DNA of 64,000 nt from Streptomyces composti (GCF_012034205.1 NZ_JAATEM010000003.1:210895-274894), one strand, 5' to 3'. Counted from the first letter of the stretch, positions 14,487 to 24,216 are shown. The notes: generated from the letters alone by a model not told the origin. A program made the numbers and translations.

Positions 14487-14697
14487 TCCCGCTCATCAGG
14501 GATTTCAGGGCTCTCGGTAAGCAGAGGGTTCGCTCAGGGGCCCACCCCTTCATGGCTTAGGCTAGGAGGGTTGGGCGCCCTGACGCCCGTACGACTTACT
14601 ACGCCGTAGGTCCACCGCGCCGCACCCGTCCCGTCTCGGATCGGGGAGAGGGATGGCGCACCAGGAAACCCCGGCGAGAGAGGCCGAAGGCCAATTC

Positions 14698-15096
14698 ATG
14701 ACCATGACTGATCCGATCGCAGACATGCTGACGCGTCTGCGGAACGCGAACGCGGCGTACCACGACTCGGTGTCGATGCCGCACTCCAAGATCAAGTCGC
14801 ACATCGCGGAGATCCTCCAGCAGGAGGGCTTCATCACGGGCTGGCGCGTCGAGGACGCCGAGGTCGGCAAGAACCTCGTCATCGACCTGAAGTTCGGCCC
14901 GAACCGTGAGCGCTCCATCGCGGGCATCAAGCGGATCTCCAAGCCCGGTCTCCGGGTGTACGCGAAGTCCACCAACCTGCCGAAGGTGCTGGGCGGCCTG
15001 GGCGTGGCGATCATCTCCACGTCGCACGGGCTCCTCACCGACAAGCAGGCCGGCAAGAAGGGCGTGGGTGGGGAAGTCCTCGCCTACGTCTGGTAG
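14698..15096 (+). CDS. rpsH: 30S ribosomal protein S8
   Basis: The 132-aa protein starts [20 protein letters not shown] and ends [20 protein letters not shown](VW), the S8 rRNA-binding signature. S8 binds the 16S rRNA central domain, and in E. coli it represses the spc operon. The frame is open to 14653, but the ATG at 14698 gives the family's length. The 211-nt upstream gap has a TAGGCT element (14558-14563) that could be a -10. I see no convincing -35. Confidence 0.97.
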   Translation: MTMTDPIADMLTRLRNANAAYHDSVSMPHSKIKSHIAEILQQEGFITGWRVEDAEVGKNLVIDLKFGPNRERSIAGIKRISKPGLRVYAKSTNLPKVLGGLGVAIISTSHGLLTDKQAGKKGVGGEVLAYVW

Positions 15097-15120
15097 CAGA
15101 AGGGAACGGAGGAAACAGCT

Positions 15121-15660
15121 GTGTCGCGTATCGGCAAGCTCCCCATCGCGGTTCCCGCCGGCGTGGACGTCACCATCGACGGCCAGACGGTCACGGTCAA
15201 GGGCCCCAAGGGCACTCTGACCCACACCGTCGCGGCGCCGATCGAGATCGCCAAGGGTGAGGACGGCGTCATCAACGTCACCCGCCCCAACGACGAGCGT
15301 CAGAGCAAGGCCCTTCACGGCCTGTCCCGCACGCTGGTGGCGAACATGATCACCGGCGTGACCCAGGGTTACGTGAAGAAGCTCGAGATCAGCGGTGTCG
15401 GTTACCGCGTTGTCGCCAAGGGCTCGAACCTGGAGTTCTCCCTCGGCTACAGCCACCCGATCACGGTCGAGGCCCCCGAGGGCATCACCTTCAAGGTGGA
15501 GTCCCCGACCCGGTTCTCGGTCGAGGGCATCGACAAGCAGAAGGTCGGCGAGGTCGCGGCCAACATCCGCAAGCTGCGCAAGCCCGACCCGTACAAGGCC
15601 AAGGGCGTCAAGTACGAGGGCGAAGTCATCCGCCGCAAGGTCGGAAAGGCGGGTAAGTAA
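15121..15660 (+). CDS. rplF: 50S ribosomal protein L6
   Basis: The 179-aa protein has a GTG start ([20 protein letters not shown]) and the C-terminal signature [21 protein letters not shown]6 sits at the base of the L7/L12 stalk near the sarcin-ricin loop. GGAGGAAAC precedes the start by a few bases. The rplR start is 3 nt after its stop. Confidence 0.98.
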   Translation: MSRIGKLPIAVPAGVDVTIDGQTVTVKGPKGTLTHTVAAPIEIAKGEDGVINVTRPNDERQSKALHGLSRTLVANMITGVTQGYVKKLEISGVGYRVVAKGSNLEFSLGYSHPITVEAPEGITFKVESPTRFSVEGIDKQKVGEVAANIRKLRKPDPYKAKGVKYEGEVIRRKVGKAGK

Positions 15661-15663
15661 GCC

Positions 15664-16047
15664 ATGGCATACGGGCAGAAGATCCTCAAGGGCGACGCCT
15701 ACAAGCGTGCTGCTATCAAGCGTCGTCACATCCGGATCCGCAAGAAGGTCGCCGGCACCCCCGAGCGTCCTCGCCTGGTCGTGACTCGTTCCAACCGCCA
15801 CATCGTGGCGCAGGTGATCGACGACCTGAAGGGGCACACCCTGGCGTCGGCGTCCTCCCTGGACGCTTCGATCCGTGGTGGCGAGGGCGACAAGTCCGCG
15901 CAGGCCAAGCAGGTCGGCGCCCTGGTCGCCGAGCGTGCCAAGGCCGCCGGTGTCGAGGCCGTCGTGTTCGACCGTGGTGGCAACCAGTACGCCGGGCGCA
16001 TCGCCGCCCTGGCCGACGCCGCCCGCGAAGCCGGGCTCAAGTTCTGA
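15664..16047 (+). CDS. rplR: 50S ribosomal protein L18
   Basis: The 127-aa protein [20 protein letters not shown] contains [19 protein letters not shown] and the C-terminal [21 protein letters not shown]18 binds 5S rRNA with L5 in the central protuberance. It is spaced as a spc-operon member, 3 nt after rplF and 36 nt before rpsE. Confidence 0.98.
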   Translation: MAYGQKILKGDAYKRAAIKRRHIRIRKKVAGTPERPRLVVTRSNRHIVAQVIDDLKGHTLASASSLDASIRGGEGDKSAQAKQVGALVAERAKAAGVEAVVFDRGGNQYAGRIAALADAAREAGLKF

Positions 16048-16083
16048 GCCGCTTGTAGCTAGCGGAAAGAGAGAGGTAATCCA

Positions 16084-16689
16084 ATGGCTGGACCCCAGCG
16101 CCGCGGAAGCGGTGCCGGTGGCGGCGAGCGGCGGGACCGGAAGGGCCGTGACGGCGGCGCTGCTGCCGCCGAGAAGACCGCGTACGTCGAGCGCGTCGTC
16201 GCGATCAACCGCGTCGCCAAGGTTGTGAAGGGTGGTCGTCGCTTCAGCTTCACCGCGCTGGTCGTGGTGGGCGACGGTGACGGCACCGTGGGTGTCGGAT
16301 ACGGCAAGGCCAAGGAGGTGCCGGCCGCCATCGCCAAGGGCGTTGAGGAGGCCAAGAAGCACTTCTTCAAGGTCCCCCGGATCCAGGGCACCATCCCGCA
16401 CCCGATCCAGGGTGAGAAGGCTGCCGGCGTCGTGCTGCTCAAGCCCGCGTCCCCGGGTACCGGTGTGATCGCCGGTGGTCCGGTGCGTGCCGTGCTCGAG
16501 TGCGCCGGTATCCACGACGTGCTGTCGAAGTCGCTCGGCTCCGACAACGCCATCAACATCGTGCACGCGACCGTGGACGCCCTGAAGGGCCTGCAGCGTC
16601 CCGAGGAGATCGCGGCCCGCCGCGGTCTGCCGCTCGAGGACGTCGCTCCCGCGGCTCTGCTGCGTGCGCGTGCCGGGGTGGGTGCGTAA
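16084..16689 (+). CDS. rpsE: 30S ribosomal protein S5
   Basis: The 201-aa protein has the S5 double-stranded RNA-binding domain ([20 protein letters not shown]) and the loop [20 protein letters not shown] where spectinomycin-resistance changes map. The basic Gly/Arg-rich N-terminus (about 30 residues) is an actinobacterial extension. S5 lines the mRNA entry tunnel and affects fidelity. The rpmD start is 2 nt after its stop. Confidence 0.98.
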   Translation: MAGPQRRGSGAGGGERRDRKGRDGGAAAAEKTAYVERVVAINRVAKVVKGGRRFSFTALVVVGDGDGTVGVGYGKAKEVPAAIAKGVEEAKKHFFKVPRIQGTIPHPIQGEKAAGVVLLKPASPGTGVIAGGPVRAVLECAGIHDVLSKSLGSDNAINIVHATVDALKGLQRPEEIAARRGLPLEDVAPAALLRARAGVGA

Positions 16690-16691
16690 TC

Positions 16692-16874
16692 ATGGCGCAG
16701 CTGAAGATCACGCAGGTCAAGTCCTACATCGGCAGCAAGCAGAACCACCGTGACACCCTGCGTTCCCTGGGCCTGAAGCGCCTGGGCGACGTGGTCGTCA
16801 AGGAGGACCGCCCCGAGTTCCGCGGCATGGTGCACACCGTCCGCCACCTCGTGACGGTCGAGGAGGTCGACTGA
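16692..16874 (+). CDS. rpmD: 50S ribosomal protein L30
   Basis: The 60-aa protein [20 protein letters not shown] continues [20 protein letters not shown] and ends [12 protein letters not shown]. This is the typical short L30, a peripheral 50S protein. It sits between rpsE and rplO with gaps of only 2 nt on either side. Confidence 0.97.
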   Translation: MAQLKITQVKSYIGSKQNHRDTLRSLGLKRLGDVVVKEDRPEFRGMVHTVRHLVTVEEVD

Positions 16875-16876
16875 TC

Positions 16877-17332
16877 ATGGCGGAGCAGAACCCGCTGAAG
16901 ATCCACAACCTCCGTCCCGCCCCGGGCGCCAAGACCGCCAAGACCCGTGTCGGTCGTGGTGAGGCGTCGAAGGGTAAGACGGCCGGTCGTGGTACGAAGG
17001 GTACGAAGGCCCGCTACCAGGTTCCGGAGCGCTTCGAGGGCGGCCAGATGCCGCTGCACATGCGCCTCCCGAAGCTGAAGGGCTTCAAGAATCCGTTCAA
17101 GACCGAGTACCAGGTGGTGAACCTCGACAAGCTGGCCGCCCTCTACCCCGAGGGTGGCGAGGTCACCGTCGAGGACCTGGTGGCCAAGGGTGCCGTTCGC
17201 AAGAACGCGCTCGTCAAGGTGCTCGGCCAGGGCGAGATCTCCGTGGCGCTGCAGGTGACGGTCGACGCCGTCTCCGGCTCCGCCAAGGAGAAGATCACCG
17301 CCGCCGGCGGTACCGTCACCGAGCTCGTCTGA
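16877..17332 (+). CDS. rplO: 50S ribosomal protein L15
   Basis: The 151-aa protein starts [20 protein letters not shown], then has the Gly/Lys/Arg-rich L15 segment [20 protein letters not shown] and [17 protein letters not shown]15 is a late-assembly 50S protein deep in 23S rRNA. It ends the spc block here, with a strong terminator 35 nt downstream and a separate promoter for secY. Confidence 0.98.
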   Translation: MAEQNPLKIHNLRPAPGAKTAKTRVGRGEASKGKTAGRGTKGTKARYQVPERFEGGQMPLHMRLPKLKGFKNPFKTEYQVVNLDKLAALYPEGGEVTVEDLVAKGAVRKNALVKVLGQGEISVALQVTVDAVSGSAKEKITAAGGTVTELV

Positions 17333-17367
17333 ACCCATCAGGCGTCTTGATGACTTGAGCGATCCCG

Positions 17368-17401
17368 ACCGGGGATGCCCCACAAATGGGGCATCCCCGG
17401 T
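17368..17401 (+). terminator. Terminator between rplO and secY
   Basis: A perfect 14-bp stem (ACCGGGGATGCCCC / GGGGCATCCCCGGT) with a 6-nt ACAAAT loop is followed by TGGTCGTTC. In many bacteria secY is cotranscribed with rplO. Here the hairpin and a 243-nt gap suggest separate control. Confidence 0.88.
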
Positions 17402-17492
17402 TGGTCGTTCCTAGGGCGGCAGTCTCGCCGGTAAGGTGACCTGCACTGCCCACTTTTCCCGGGCGCCTCATGCGGGGCACTCGGGGCGGCAG

Positions 17493-17520
17493 TTGACCGT
17501 TACGTATTCGTCCTTAGTCG
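17493..17520 (+). promoter_or_regulatory. Candidate secY promoter
   Basis: TTGACC at 17493-17498 and TAGTCG at 17515-17520 are spaced by 16 nt, about 55 nt before the secY GTG. The -35 is near consensus for the Streptomyces vegetative factor. The -10 keeps only part of TANNNT. Confidence 0.4.
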
Positions 17521-17575
17521 GAATCTCAAGACCGTCACCCTTGACGCAGTTGCGCGGGGGGTCGCAGGAGGCACC

Positions 17576-18889
17576 GTGCTCACCGCGTTCGCCCGGGCGT
17601 TCAAGACGCCCGACCTGCGCAAGAAGCTGCTCTTCACGCTCGGCATCATCGTGGTGTACCGGATCGGTACGCACATCCCGATCCCAGGTGTCGACTACCG
17701 CAACGTCCAGACCTGCCTCGACGCGGCCGAGGCCAACCAGGGCCTGTTCGGTCTGGTCAACATGTTCAGCGGTGGCGCGCTGCTCCAGATCACGATCTTC
17801 GCGCTGGGCATCATGCCGTACATCACGGCGAGCATCATCCTGCAGCTGCTGACCGTGGTGATCCCGCGCCTGGAAGCCCTGAAGAAGGAGGGCCAGGCCG
17901 GTACGGCGAAGATCACGCAGTACACGCGCTACCTGACGGTGGCGCTGGCCATCCTGCAGGGAACGGGTCTGGTGGCCACCGCCCGCAGCGGCGCCCTCTT
18001 CTCGGGCTGCCCGGTCGCCAACCAGATCGTCCCGGACCAGTCGATCTTCGTCACCATCACCATGGTCATCACCATGACCGCCGGTACCGCCCTGGTGATG
18101 TGGCTCGGTGAGCTGATCACCGACCGTGGCATCGGCAACGGCATGTCGATCCTGATGTTCATCTCGATCGCCGCGACCTTCCCTGCCTCCCTGTGGGCCA
18201 TCAAGGAGCAGGGCAGCCTGGCCGACGGCTGGATCGAGTTCGGCACGGTCATGCTGGTCGGCTTCGTCATGGTCGGCCTGGTGGTCTTCGTGGAGCAGGC
18301 CCAGCGCCGCATCCCCGTCCAGTACGCCAAGCGCATGATCGGCCGCCGCTCCTACGGCGGTACGTCCACCTACATCCCGCTGAAGGTGAACCAGGCCGGT
18401 GTGATCCCGGTCATCTTCGCGTCGTCCCTGCTCTACATCCCGGCGCTGATCGCCCAGTTCTCGAGCGGCAACGCGGGCTGGAAGACCTGGATCGAGAAGA
18501 ACCTGGTCGCGACGGATGCGCCCATCCACGTGACCCTGTACTTCCTGCTGATCGTCTTCTTCGCCTTCTTCTACGTGGCCATCTCCTTCAACCCCGAAGA
18601 AGTCGCCGACAACATGAAGAAGTATGGTGGCTTCATCCCGGGCATCCGGGCTGGCCGACCGACCGCTGAGTACCTGAGCTACGTACTCAACCGGATCACC
18701 TGGCCGGGTTCGCTGTACCTGGGCCTGATCGCTCTCGTGCCGACAATGGCGTTGGCTGGTTTTGGGGCAGACCAGAACTTCGTGTTCGGAGGGACCAGCA
18801 TCCTGATCATCGTGGGTGTGGGTCTCGAGACCGTGAAGCAGATCGAGAGCCAGCTCCAGCAGCGCAATTACGAAGGGTTCCTCCGCTGA
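17576..18889 (+). CDS. secY: Preprotein translocase subunit SecY
   Basis: The 437-aa integral membrane protein forms the Sec channel. Signatures include GIIVVYRIGTHIPIPGVDY, the TM2/plug region FSGGALLQITIFALGIMPYI, and PLKVNQAGVIPVIFASSLL; the hydropathy fits ten TM helices. The GTG start follows GGAGGCACC. It overlaps adk by one base, the conserved secY-adk pair. Confidence 0.98.
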   Translation: MLTAFARAFKTPDLRKKLLFTLGIIVVYRIGTHIPIPGVDYRNVQTCLDAAEANQGLFGLVNMFSGGALLQITIFALGIMPYITASIILQLLTVVIPRLEALKKEGQAGTAKITQYTRYLTVALAILQGTGLVATARSGALFSGCPVANQIVPDQSIFVTITMVITMTAGTALVMWLGELITDRGIGNGMSILMFISIAATFPASLWAIKEQGSLADGWIEFGTVMLVGFVMVGLVVFVEQAQRRIPVQYAKRMIGRRSYGGTSTYIPLKVNQAGVIPVIFASSLLYIPALIAQFSSGNAGWKTWIEKNLVATDAPIHVTLYFLLIVFFAFFYVAISFNPEEVADNMKKYGGFIPGIRAGRPTAEYLSYVLNRITWPGSLYLGLIALVPTMALAGFGADQNFVFGGTSILIIVGVGLETVKQIESQLQQRNYEGFLR

Positions 18890-19542
18890 TGCGAATCGTC
18901 CTCGTCGGGCCGCCGGGTGCTGGAAAGGGTACGCAGGCCACCCGCCTTGCCGAGAAGCTGCGCATCCCGCACATTTCCACCGGTGACCTGTTCCGGGCCA
19001 ACATCAGCCGGCAGACCGAGCTGGGCAAGCTCGCGAAGTCCTATATGGACGCCGGCAACCTCGTTCCGGACGAGGTCACCATCGCCATGGCCAAGGACCG
19101 CATGGAACAGCCCGACGCCGAGGGCGGCTTCCTGCTGGACGGCTTTCCCCGCAATGTGTCCCAGGCCGAAGCTCTGGACGAGCTGCTGAAGACCGAGAGC
19201 ATCCAGCTGGACGCGGTCCTCGACCTGGAAGCCCCCGAGGACGAGGTCGTCAAGCGGATCGCCGGGCGGCGGATCTGCCGCAAGGACTCCAGCCATGTGT
19301 TCCACGTGTCGTACAGCCCGCCCGAGCAGGAGGGCGTGTGCGACGTGTGCGGCGGTGAGCTGTACCAGCGCGACGACGACACCGAGGAGACGGTGCGCAC
19401 GCGCCTGGAGGTCTACCACACGCAGACCGAGCCGATCATCGACTACTACAAGGCGCAGGGCCTCGTGGTGACGATCTCGGCGCTCGGCGCGGTGGACGAC
19501 GTCACCCGGCGCGCGCTGGAGGCGCTCAAGCGCGACAAGTAG
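18889..19542 (+). CDS. adk: Adenylate kinase
   Basis: The 217-aa protein interconverts ATP+AMP and 2 ADP. The P-loop GPPGAGKGT is at 7-15, with the AMP-site DGFPRN and the LID. The LID is of the zinc type: one Cys in RRICRKDSSH and a CDVC pair, with Asp or His likely replacing the fourth Cys. It is translationally coupled to secY by a 1-nt overlap. A terminator follows at 19561. Confidence 0.97.
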   Translation: MRIVLVGPPGAGKGTQATRLAEKLRIPHISTGDLFRANISRQTELGKLAKSYMDAGNLVPDEVTIAMAKDRMEQPDAEGGFLLDGFPRNVSQAEALDELLKTESIQLDAVLDLEAPEDEVVKRIAGRRICRKDSSHVFHVSYSPPEQEGVCDVCGGELYQRDDDTEETVRTRLEVYHTQTEPIIDYYKAQGLVVTISALGAVDDVTRRALEALKRDK

Positions 19543-19560
19543 AAACGCTCCGCGCTCGTT

Positions 19561-19595
19561 GCAGCCGCGGTCCGCTCACGGCGGGCCGCGGCTGC
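19561..19595 (+). terminator. Terminator after adk
   Basis: A 15-bp stem (GCAGCCGCGGTCCGC / GCGGGCCGCGGCTGC, one G.U pair) with a 5-nt TCACG loop lies 18 nt after the adk stop. It separates secY-adk from map. Confidence 0.85.
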
Positions 19596-19732
19596 GGCGT
19601 GGCGGGGGCGGGGCGCCCCGGAGCTGCCCCGGAGCGCCCGAAAGGGGCCGTGGACGCGGGCTTCGCCCGTCCGGGTGCCCGTATCGTTGATGACGACAGA
19701 CTCTCCCCCGGTCCAGAAAGGCCGTAGTCCCC

Positions 19733-20569
19733 ATGGTGCAGATCAAGAGCCCTGAGCAGATCGCCAAGATGCGCGAGGCGGGGCTGGTCGTCGCCGCCAT
19801 CCACGCGGCCACCCGGGAGGCGGCCGTCCCCGGGGCGACCACCAAGGATCTGGACCAGGTCGCCCGGAAGGTGCTCGCGGAGCACAACGCCAAGCCGAAC
19901 TTCCTCGGCTACGGAGGGTTCCCGGCGACCATCTGCACCTCGGTGAACGAGGTCGTGGTGCACGGCATCCCCTCCGACGACGTGGTCCTCAAGGACGGGG
20001 ACATCATCTCCATCGACTGCGGCGCGATCGTCGACGGCTGGCACGGTGACGCCGCCTACACGGCGTTCGTCGGCTCCGGTCACGCTCCGGAGCTGATCGA
20101 GCTGTCCCGCGTCACCGAGGAGTCGATGTGGGCCGGCATCGCGGCGATGAAGCAGGGCAACCGCCTGGTCGACATCTCCCGCGCCATCGAGACCTACATC
20201 CGCCGCCAGCCCAAGCCCGGCGGCGGCCGTTACGGGATCATCGAGGACTACGGCGGCCATGGCATCGGCACCGAGATGCACATGGACCCGCACCTGCTGA
20301 ACTACGTCGACCGGCGCCGGGGCAAGGGCCCCAAGCTGGTCCCCGGCTTCTGCCTGGCCATCGAGCCGATGGTGAGCCTGGGCACACCGAAGACGGTCGT
20401 CCTGGAGGACGAGTGGACCGTGGTGACCACCGACGGCACCTGGTCCTCGCACTGGGAGCACTCCGTCGCGCTCACCGAGCAGGGCCCGCTGGTCCTGACG
20501 GCCCCCGACGGCGGCAAGGCCAAGCTCGCCGAGTACGGCATCACGGCCGCCCCCGATCCGCTCGGTTAA
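19733..20569 (+). CDS. map: Methionine aminopeptidase, type I
   Basis: The 278-aa enzyme removes the initiator Met from nascent chains. The pita-bread fold's metal ligands are recognisable: two Asp in DCGAIVDGWHGDAAYT, His in GGHGIGTEMH, Glu in AIEPMVSLG and Glu in HWEHSVALTEQGP. The histidine VVHGIP of the active site is also present. Streptomycetes often have more than one map; this is the copy beside secY-adk. It begins 190 nt after adk, beyond a terminator, and so is probably transcribed on its own. Confidence 0.95.
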   Translation: MVQIKSPEQIAKMREAGLVVAAIHAATREAAVPGATTKDLDQVARKVLAEHNAKPNFLGYGGFPATICTSVNEVVVHGIPSDDVVLKDGDIISIDCGAIVDGWHGDAAYTAFVGSGHAPELIELSRVTEESMWAGIAAMKQGNRLVDISRAIETYIRRQPKPGGGRYGIIEDYGGHGIGTEMHMDPHLLNYVDRRRGKGPKLVPGFCLAIEPMVSLGTPKTVVLEDEWTVVTTDGTWSSHWEHSVALTEQGPLVLTAPDGGKAKLAEYGITAAPDPLG

Positions 20570-20599
20570 GGATCAGCCGGGTGGGGCAGACTTCCCCGA

Positions 20600-20629
20600 T
20601 TCGTCTTTCCGGGTGTGCTGACGTAGACT
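20600..20629 (+). promoter_or_regulatory. Candidate infA promoter
   Basis: TAGACT (20624-20629) is a consensus -10 for Streptomyces vegetative promoters. TTCGTC (20600-20605) lies 18 nt upstream as a weaker -35. A start near 20636 would give an infA leader of about 85 nt. Confidence 0.5.
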
Positions 20630-20720
20630 GACTCGTCGGCTCTGGTGCACCCGCATGTCCGCATGCACGCCAGCGGTGCTCGCAGGAGTCGATCAAGGTA
20701 GTCGATTCGAAGGGCGAAGC

Positions 20721-20942
20721 GTGGCCAAGAAGCAAGGTGCCATCGAGATCGAGGGCACTGTCGTCGAGTCTCTGCCGAACGCCATGTTCAAGGTCGAGCT
20801 CCAGAACGGCCACCAGGTCCTGGCACACATCAGCGGCAAGATGCGTATGCACTACATCCGCATCCTCCCTGACGACCGGGTCGTGGTGGAGCTGTCTCCG
20901 TACGACCTGACGCGTGGCCGGATCGTCTACCGCTACAAGTAG
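20721..20942 (+). CDS. infA: Translation initiation factor IF-1
   Basis: The 73-aa OB-fold protein starts at GTG ([20 protein letters not shown]) and ends [15 protein letters not shown], the IF-1 signature. It occupies the A site during initiation. The frame is open upstream to 20655, but GAAGGGCGAAGC before 20721 and the family's length fix the start. It is followed 62 nt later by rpmJ. Confidence 0.98.
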   Translation: MAKKQGAIEIEGTVVESLPNAMFKVELQNGHQVLAHISGKMRMHYIRILPDDRVVVELSPYDLTRGRIVYRYK

Positions 20943-21004
20943 ATCTTGCCCACGTCCCGCGTCAGCGGGGCCGCCGGCAACTGACCCGGAGAACCTCACA
21001 TCCC

Positions 21005-21118
21005 ATGAAGGTCAAGCCGAGCGTCAAGAAGATCTGCGACAAGTGCAGGGTGATCCGCCGTCACGGTCGGGTCATGGTCATCTGCGACAACCCGCGCCAC
21101 AAGCAGCGCCAGGGCTGA
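21005..21118 (+). CDS. rpmJ: 50S ribosomal protein L36 (zinc ribbon form)
   Basis: This is a 37-aa gene. The protein [20 protein letters not shown] ends [13 protein letters not shown]. Cys11, Cys14, Cys27 and His32 form the zinc site, so this is the C+ form. L36 is the smallest 50S protein, near the L7/L12 stalk base. Confidence 0.97.
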   Translation: MKVKPSVKKICDKCRVIRRHGRVMVICDNPRHKQRQG

Positions 21119-21168
21119 CGCACGACCTGCCCTCTGCCTTCCGCAGAGATTCGCGCGACGCGAGCTGA

Positions 21169-21230
21169 GTATGTACATACGCAGGGCCCGAGCCGCATGC
21201 GGCTCGACACCCCCGGTTCGGAGGCCGGGG
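21169..21230 (+). promoter_or_regulatory. Structured leader upstream of rpsM
   Basis: The 187-nt rpmJ-rpsM gap contains three inverted repeats in a row: GTATGTACATAC (21169-21180), GAGCCGCATGCGGCTC (21190-21205) and CCCCGG / CCGGGG (21211-21230, 8-nt loop). The gap may hold a promoter or a protein-binding leader for the alpha operon. No clear -35/-10 pair is visible. Confidence 0.4.
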
Positions 21231-21305
21231 ACCCAGTTCGTACCTGGTACGGCGGCTGGGAGCCGGTCCTGTGGAAGACCTCCGACAACCAACTGGAGCC
21301 ATTGA

Positions 21306-21686
21306 ATGGCACGCGTTTCCGGTGTTGACATCCCGCGCGACAAGCGCGTGGAGATCGCCCTCACCTACGTGTTCGGCATCGGCCGGACCCTTTCGAAGCA
21401 GACGCTGGCGGCGACCGGCGTCGACCCCAACACCCGCGTCCGCGACCTGACCGAAGAGCAGCTGGTCGCCATCCGCGAGTACGTCGACAACAACATCAAG
21501 ACCGAGGGTGACCTCCGTCGCGAGATCCAGGCCGACATCCGCCGCAAGGTCGAGATCGGCACCTACCAGGGTCTGCGTCACCGTCGCGGTCTGCCCGTCC
21601 GCGGTCAGCGCACCAGCACCAACGCGCGTACCCGCAAGGGCCCGCGTCGCGCCATCGCCGGCAAGAAGAAGCCGGGCAAGAAGTAG
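21306..21686 (+). CDS. rpsM: 30S ribosomal protein S13
   Basis: The 126-aa protein [20 protein letters not shown] continues [18 protein letters not shown] and has the motif [20 protein letters not shown] followed by ARTRKGPR. S13 lies at the top of the 30S head, contacts P-site tRNA with its basic tail KKKPGKK and bridges to L5. It is 66 nt before rpsK. Confidence 0.98.
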   Translation: MARVSGVDIPRDKRVEIALTYVFGIGRTLSKQTLAATGVDPNTRVRDLTEEQLVAIREYVDNNIKTEGDLRREIQADIRRKVEIGTYQGLRHRRGLPVRGQRTSTNARTRKGPRRAIAGKKKPGKK

Positions 21687-21752
21687 TCCTCAGCGGACTT
21701 CGCCGTCCAGCGGTCTTCGCTGTAGGACCGACCACCTCCCGTAGGAGTACAG

Positions 21753-22157
21753 ATGCCCCCCAAGGGACGTCAGGGCGCGACCAAGAAGGTGCGCCGCAAG
21801 GAAAAGAAGAACGTCGCTCACGGCCACGCGCACATCAAGAGCACGTTCAACAACACCATCGTTTCGATCACCGACCCGAGCGGCAACGTGATCTCCTGGG
21901 CCTCCGCCGGCCACGTCGGCTTCAAGGGCTCCAGGAAGTCCACGCCGTTCGCCGCGCAGATGGCCGCCGAGTCGGCCGCCCGCCGCGCCCAGGAGCACGG
22001 CATGCGCAAGGTCGACGTGTTCGTCAAGGGCCCGGGCTCCGGTCGTGAGACCGCCATCCGGTCCCTGCAGGCCACGGGTCTCGAGGTCGGCTCCATCCAG
22101 GACGTCACCCCGACCCCGCACAACGGCTGCCGGCCGCCGAAGCGCCGCCGCGTCTGA
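21753..22157 (+). CDS. rpsK: 30S ribosomal protein S11
   Basis: The 134-aa protein has [40 protein letters not shown] and the end [18 protein letters not shown], all S11 signatures. S11 forms the 30S platform near the E site. In most bacteria rpsD follows. Here it is missing and a hairpin-containing 206-nt gap leads to rpoA. Confidence 0.98.
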   Translation: MPPKGRQGATKKVRRKEKKNVAHGHAHIKSTFNNTIVSITDPSGNVISWASAGHVGFKGSRKSTPFAAQMAAESAARRAQEHGMRKVDVFVKGPGSGRETAIRSLQATGLEVGSIQDVTPTPHNGCRPPKRRRV

Positions 22158-22236
22158 CCCGACGCGAGGATCCGCCCCCGCCGGGGTGATCGTCGCCGTC
22201 GCGCAGCAGGTGCGCTTCGTCACGGTCCGTGGTTCC

Positions 22237-22272
22237 GGGCGATACGGCCGAGTCATATCGGCCGTATCGCCC
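22237..22272 (+). terminator. Long hairpin between rpsK and rpoA
   Basis: A perfect 15-bp stem (GGGCGATACGGCCGA / TCGGCCGTATCGCCC) with a 6-nt GTCATA loop lies 80 nt after rpsK and 92 nt before rpoA. It could be a terminator or partial attenuator separating ribosomal protein from RNA polymerase synthesis. The downstream stretch (22273-22363) includes CATATAGC, a possible -10 for rpoA, without a convincing -35. Confidence 0.75.
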
Positions 22273-22363
22273 GTTACCCTTGCAGTACCCGCATCTGTGA
22301 CCGGTGCGGTTTCCGTCGGGCGTCATATAGCGGTCGCCCACGAATGAAGGATCTGATCCACAC

Positions 22364-23386
22364 ATGCTGATCGCTCAGCGTCCCTCGTTGACCGAAGAGG
22401 TTGTCGACGAGTTCCGCTCCCGGTTCGTGATCGAGCCGCTGGAGCCGGGCTTCGGTTACACCCTCGGCAACTCCCTGCGCCGTACCCTCCTGTCGTCGAT
22501 CCCCGGTGCGGCCGTCACCAGCATCCGGATCGACGGCGTCCTGCACGAGTTCACCACCGTGCCGGGCGTCAAGGAGGACGTCACCGACCTGATCCTCAAC
22601 ATCAAGCAGCTCGTCGTCTCCTCCGAGCACGACGAGCCCGTGGTGATGTACCTGCGCAAGCAGGGCCCGGGTCTGGTCACCGCCGCCGACATCGCGCCGC
22701 CGGCCGGTGTCGAGGTGCACAACCCCGACCTGGTTCTGGCGACCCTCAACGGCAAGGGCAAGCTGGAGATGGAGCTGACGGTCGAGCGTGGCCGCGGTTA
22801 TGTCTCCGCCGTCCAGAACAAGCAGGTCGGCCAGGAGATCGGCCGGATCCCGGTCGACTCGATCTACTCGCCGGTGCTCAAGGTCACCTACAAGGTCGAG
22901 GCCACCCGAGTCGAGCAGCGCACCGACTTCGACAAGCTGATCGTCGACGTCGAGACCAAGCAGGCGATGCGTCCCCGCGACGCCATGGCCTCCGCCGGTA
23001 AGACGCTGGTCGAGCTGTTCGGCCTCGCCCGCGAGCTGAACATCGACGCCGAGGGCATCGACATGGGTCCGTCCCCGACGGACGCCGCCCTCGCCGCCGA
23101 CCTGGCGCTGCCGATCGAGGAGCTCGAGCTCACCGTCCGGTCGTACAACTGCCTCAAGCGTGAGGGCATCCACTCCGTGGGCGAGCTCGTCGCGCGCAGC
23201 GAGGCCGACCTCCTCGACATCCGCAACTTCGGTGCGAAGTCGATCGACGAGGTCAAGGCGAAGCTGGCCGGCATGGGCCTGGCCCTGAAGGACAGCCCGC
23301 CCGGATTCGACCCGACCGCCGCCGCGGACGCCTTCGGGACGGACGACGACGCGGACTCCGGGTTCGTGGAGACCGAGCAGTACTGA
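22364..23386 (+). CDS. rpoA: RNA polymerase subunit alpha
   Basis: The 340-aa protein has an N-terminal assembly domain ([20 protein letters not shown]; residues 1 to about 230) and the C-terminal domain block [20 protein letters not shown], which binds UP elements and activators. An acidic tail ([15 protein letters not shown]) closes it. The gene lies between rpsK and rplQ as in other actinomycetes. Confidence 0.98.
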   Translation: MLIAQRPSLTEEVVDEFRSRFVIEPLEPGFGYTLGNSLRRTLLSSIPGAAVTSIRIDGVLHEFTTVPGVKEDVTDLILNIKQLVVSSEHDEPVVMYLRKQGPGLVTAADIAPPAGVEVHNPDLVLATLNGKGKLEMELTVERGRGYVSAVQNKQVGQEIGRIPVDSIYSPVLKVTYKVEATRVEQRTDFDKLIVDVETKQAMRPRDAMASAGKTLVELFGLARELNIDAEGIDMGPSPTDAALAADLALPIEELELTVRSYNCLKREGIHSVGELVARSEADLLDIRNFGAKSIDEVKAKLAGMGLALKDSPPGFDPTAAADAFGTDDDADSGFVETEQY

Positions 23387-23570
23387 GGCTCGGGCCTCCC
23401 GGTCCGTACCCGGGGTGCGGGCGCGCCGCGCTTGATCGCACGGCTCCCCGCACCTCTTCCGGGCGCGGTCCCCTCGCGGGCCCGTGCCCGGATCTCCGAC
23501 AGGCGACCGCCTGCTCGGATACTGACCCCGGTACCTGATACGGCCGGGGCAGACACCTAGGAGAAACACG

Positions 23571-24074
23571 ATGCCGAAGCCCACCAAGGGTGCCCGTCTG
23601 GGCGGCAGTGCCGCGCACGAGAAGCTGATGCTCGCGAACCTCGCGAAGTCGCTGTTCGAGCACGGCCGCATCACCACCACCGAGGCGAAGGCCCGCCGTC
23701 TGCGGCCGTACGCCGAGCGCCTGATCACCAAGGCGAAGAAGGGCGACCTTCACAACCGCCGCCAGGTGCTCCAGGTCATCACGGACAAGAGCGTCGTGCA
23801 CACGCTCTTCACCGAGATCGGCCCGCGGTACGAGAACCGTCCGGGTGGCTACACCCGCATCACCAAGATCGGTAACCGCCGTGGCGACAACGCGCCCATG
23901 GCCGTGATCGAGCTGGTCGAGGCGCTGACGGTGCAGCAGAAGGCGGTCGGCGAGGCCGAGGCCGCCACCAAGCGTGCGGTCAAGGAGGACGCCCTCAAGA
24001 AGGAGGAGGCCACCGAGGCCAAGTCCGACGAGGCGCCCGCCGAGGAGTCGGCCGAGGAGTCGAAGGACGCGTAA
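23571..24074 (+). CDS. rplQ: 50S ribosomal protein L17
   Basis: The 167-aa protein begins [20 protein letters not shown] with the L17 core continuing [20 protein letters not shown]. The core ends near residue 120. The remainder is an Ala/Glu/Lys-rich acidic tail ([20 protein letters not shown]) common in actinobacteria and absent from E. coli L17. It is 184 nt after rpoA, with a terminator downstream. Confidence 0.97.
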   Translation: MPKPTKGARLGGSAAHEKLMLANLAKSLFEHGRITTTEAKARRLRPYAERLITKAKKGDLHNRRQVLQVITDKSVVHTLFTEIGPRYENRPGGYTRITKIGNRRGDNAPMAVIELVEALTVQQKAVGEAEAATKRAVKEDALKKEEATEAKSDEAPAEESAEESKDA

Positions 24075-24095
24075 GCGTTCTTCTGTCCCGGCCGC

Positions 24096-24124
24096 GGGCC
24101 CGCTCCCTTCCAGGGGGCGGGCCC
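24096..24124 (+). terminator. Terminator after rplQ
   Basis: A 12-bp stem (GGGCCCGCTCCC / GGGGGCGGGCCC, one G.U pair) with a 5-nt loop lies 21 nt after the rplQ stop, then GTTCCGTCTTCC. It closes the alpha operon. Confidence 0.85.
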
Positions 24125-24216
24125 GTTCCGTCTTCCGGGGGCCGGGGCTCGGCGCGGGGGCGGTCCCCTTCGCCGCCCCGGCGGGAGAGCCGCGCCGCTC
24201 CTGAGAGAATTCGCAC

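Noticed and set aside
14487..14697. Independent promoter for rpsH
   Set aside because: TAGGCT at 14558 resembles a -10, but nothing like a -35 lies 16-19 nt upstream.
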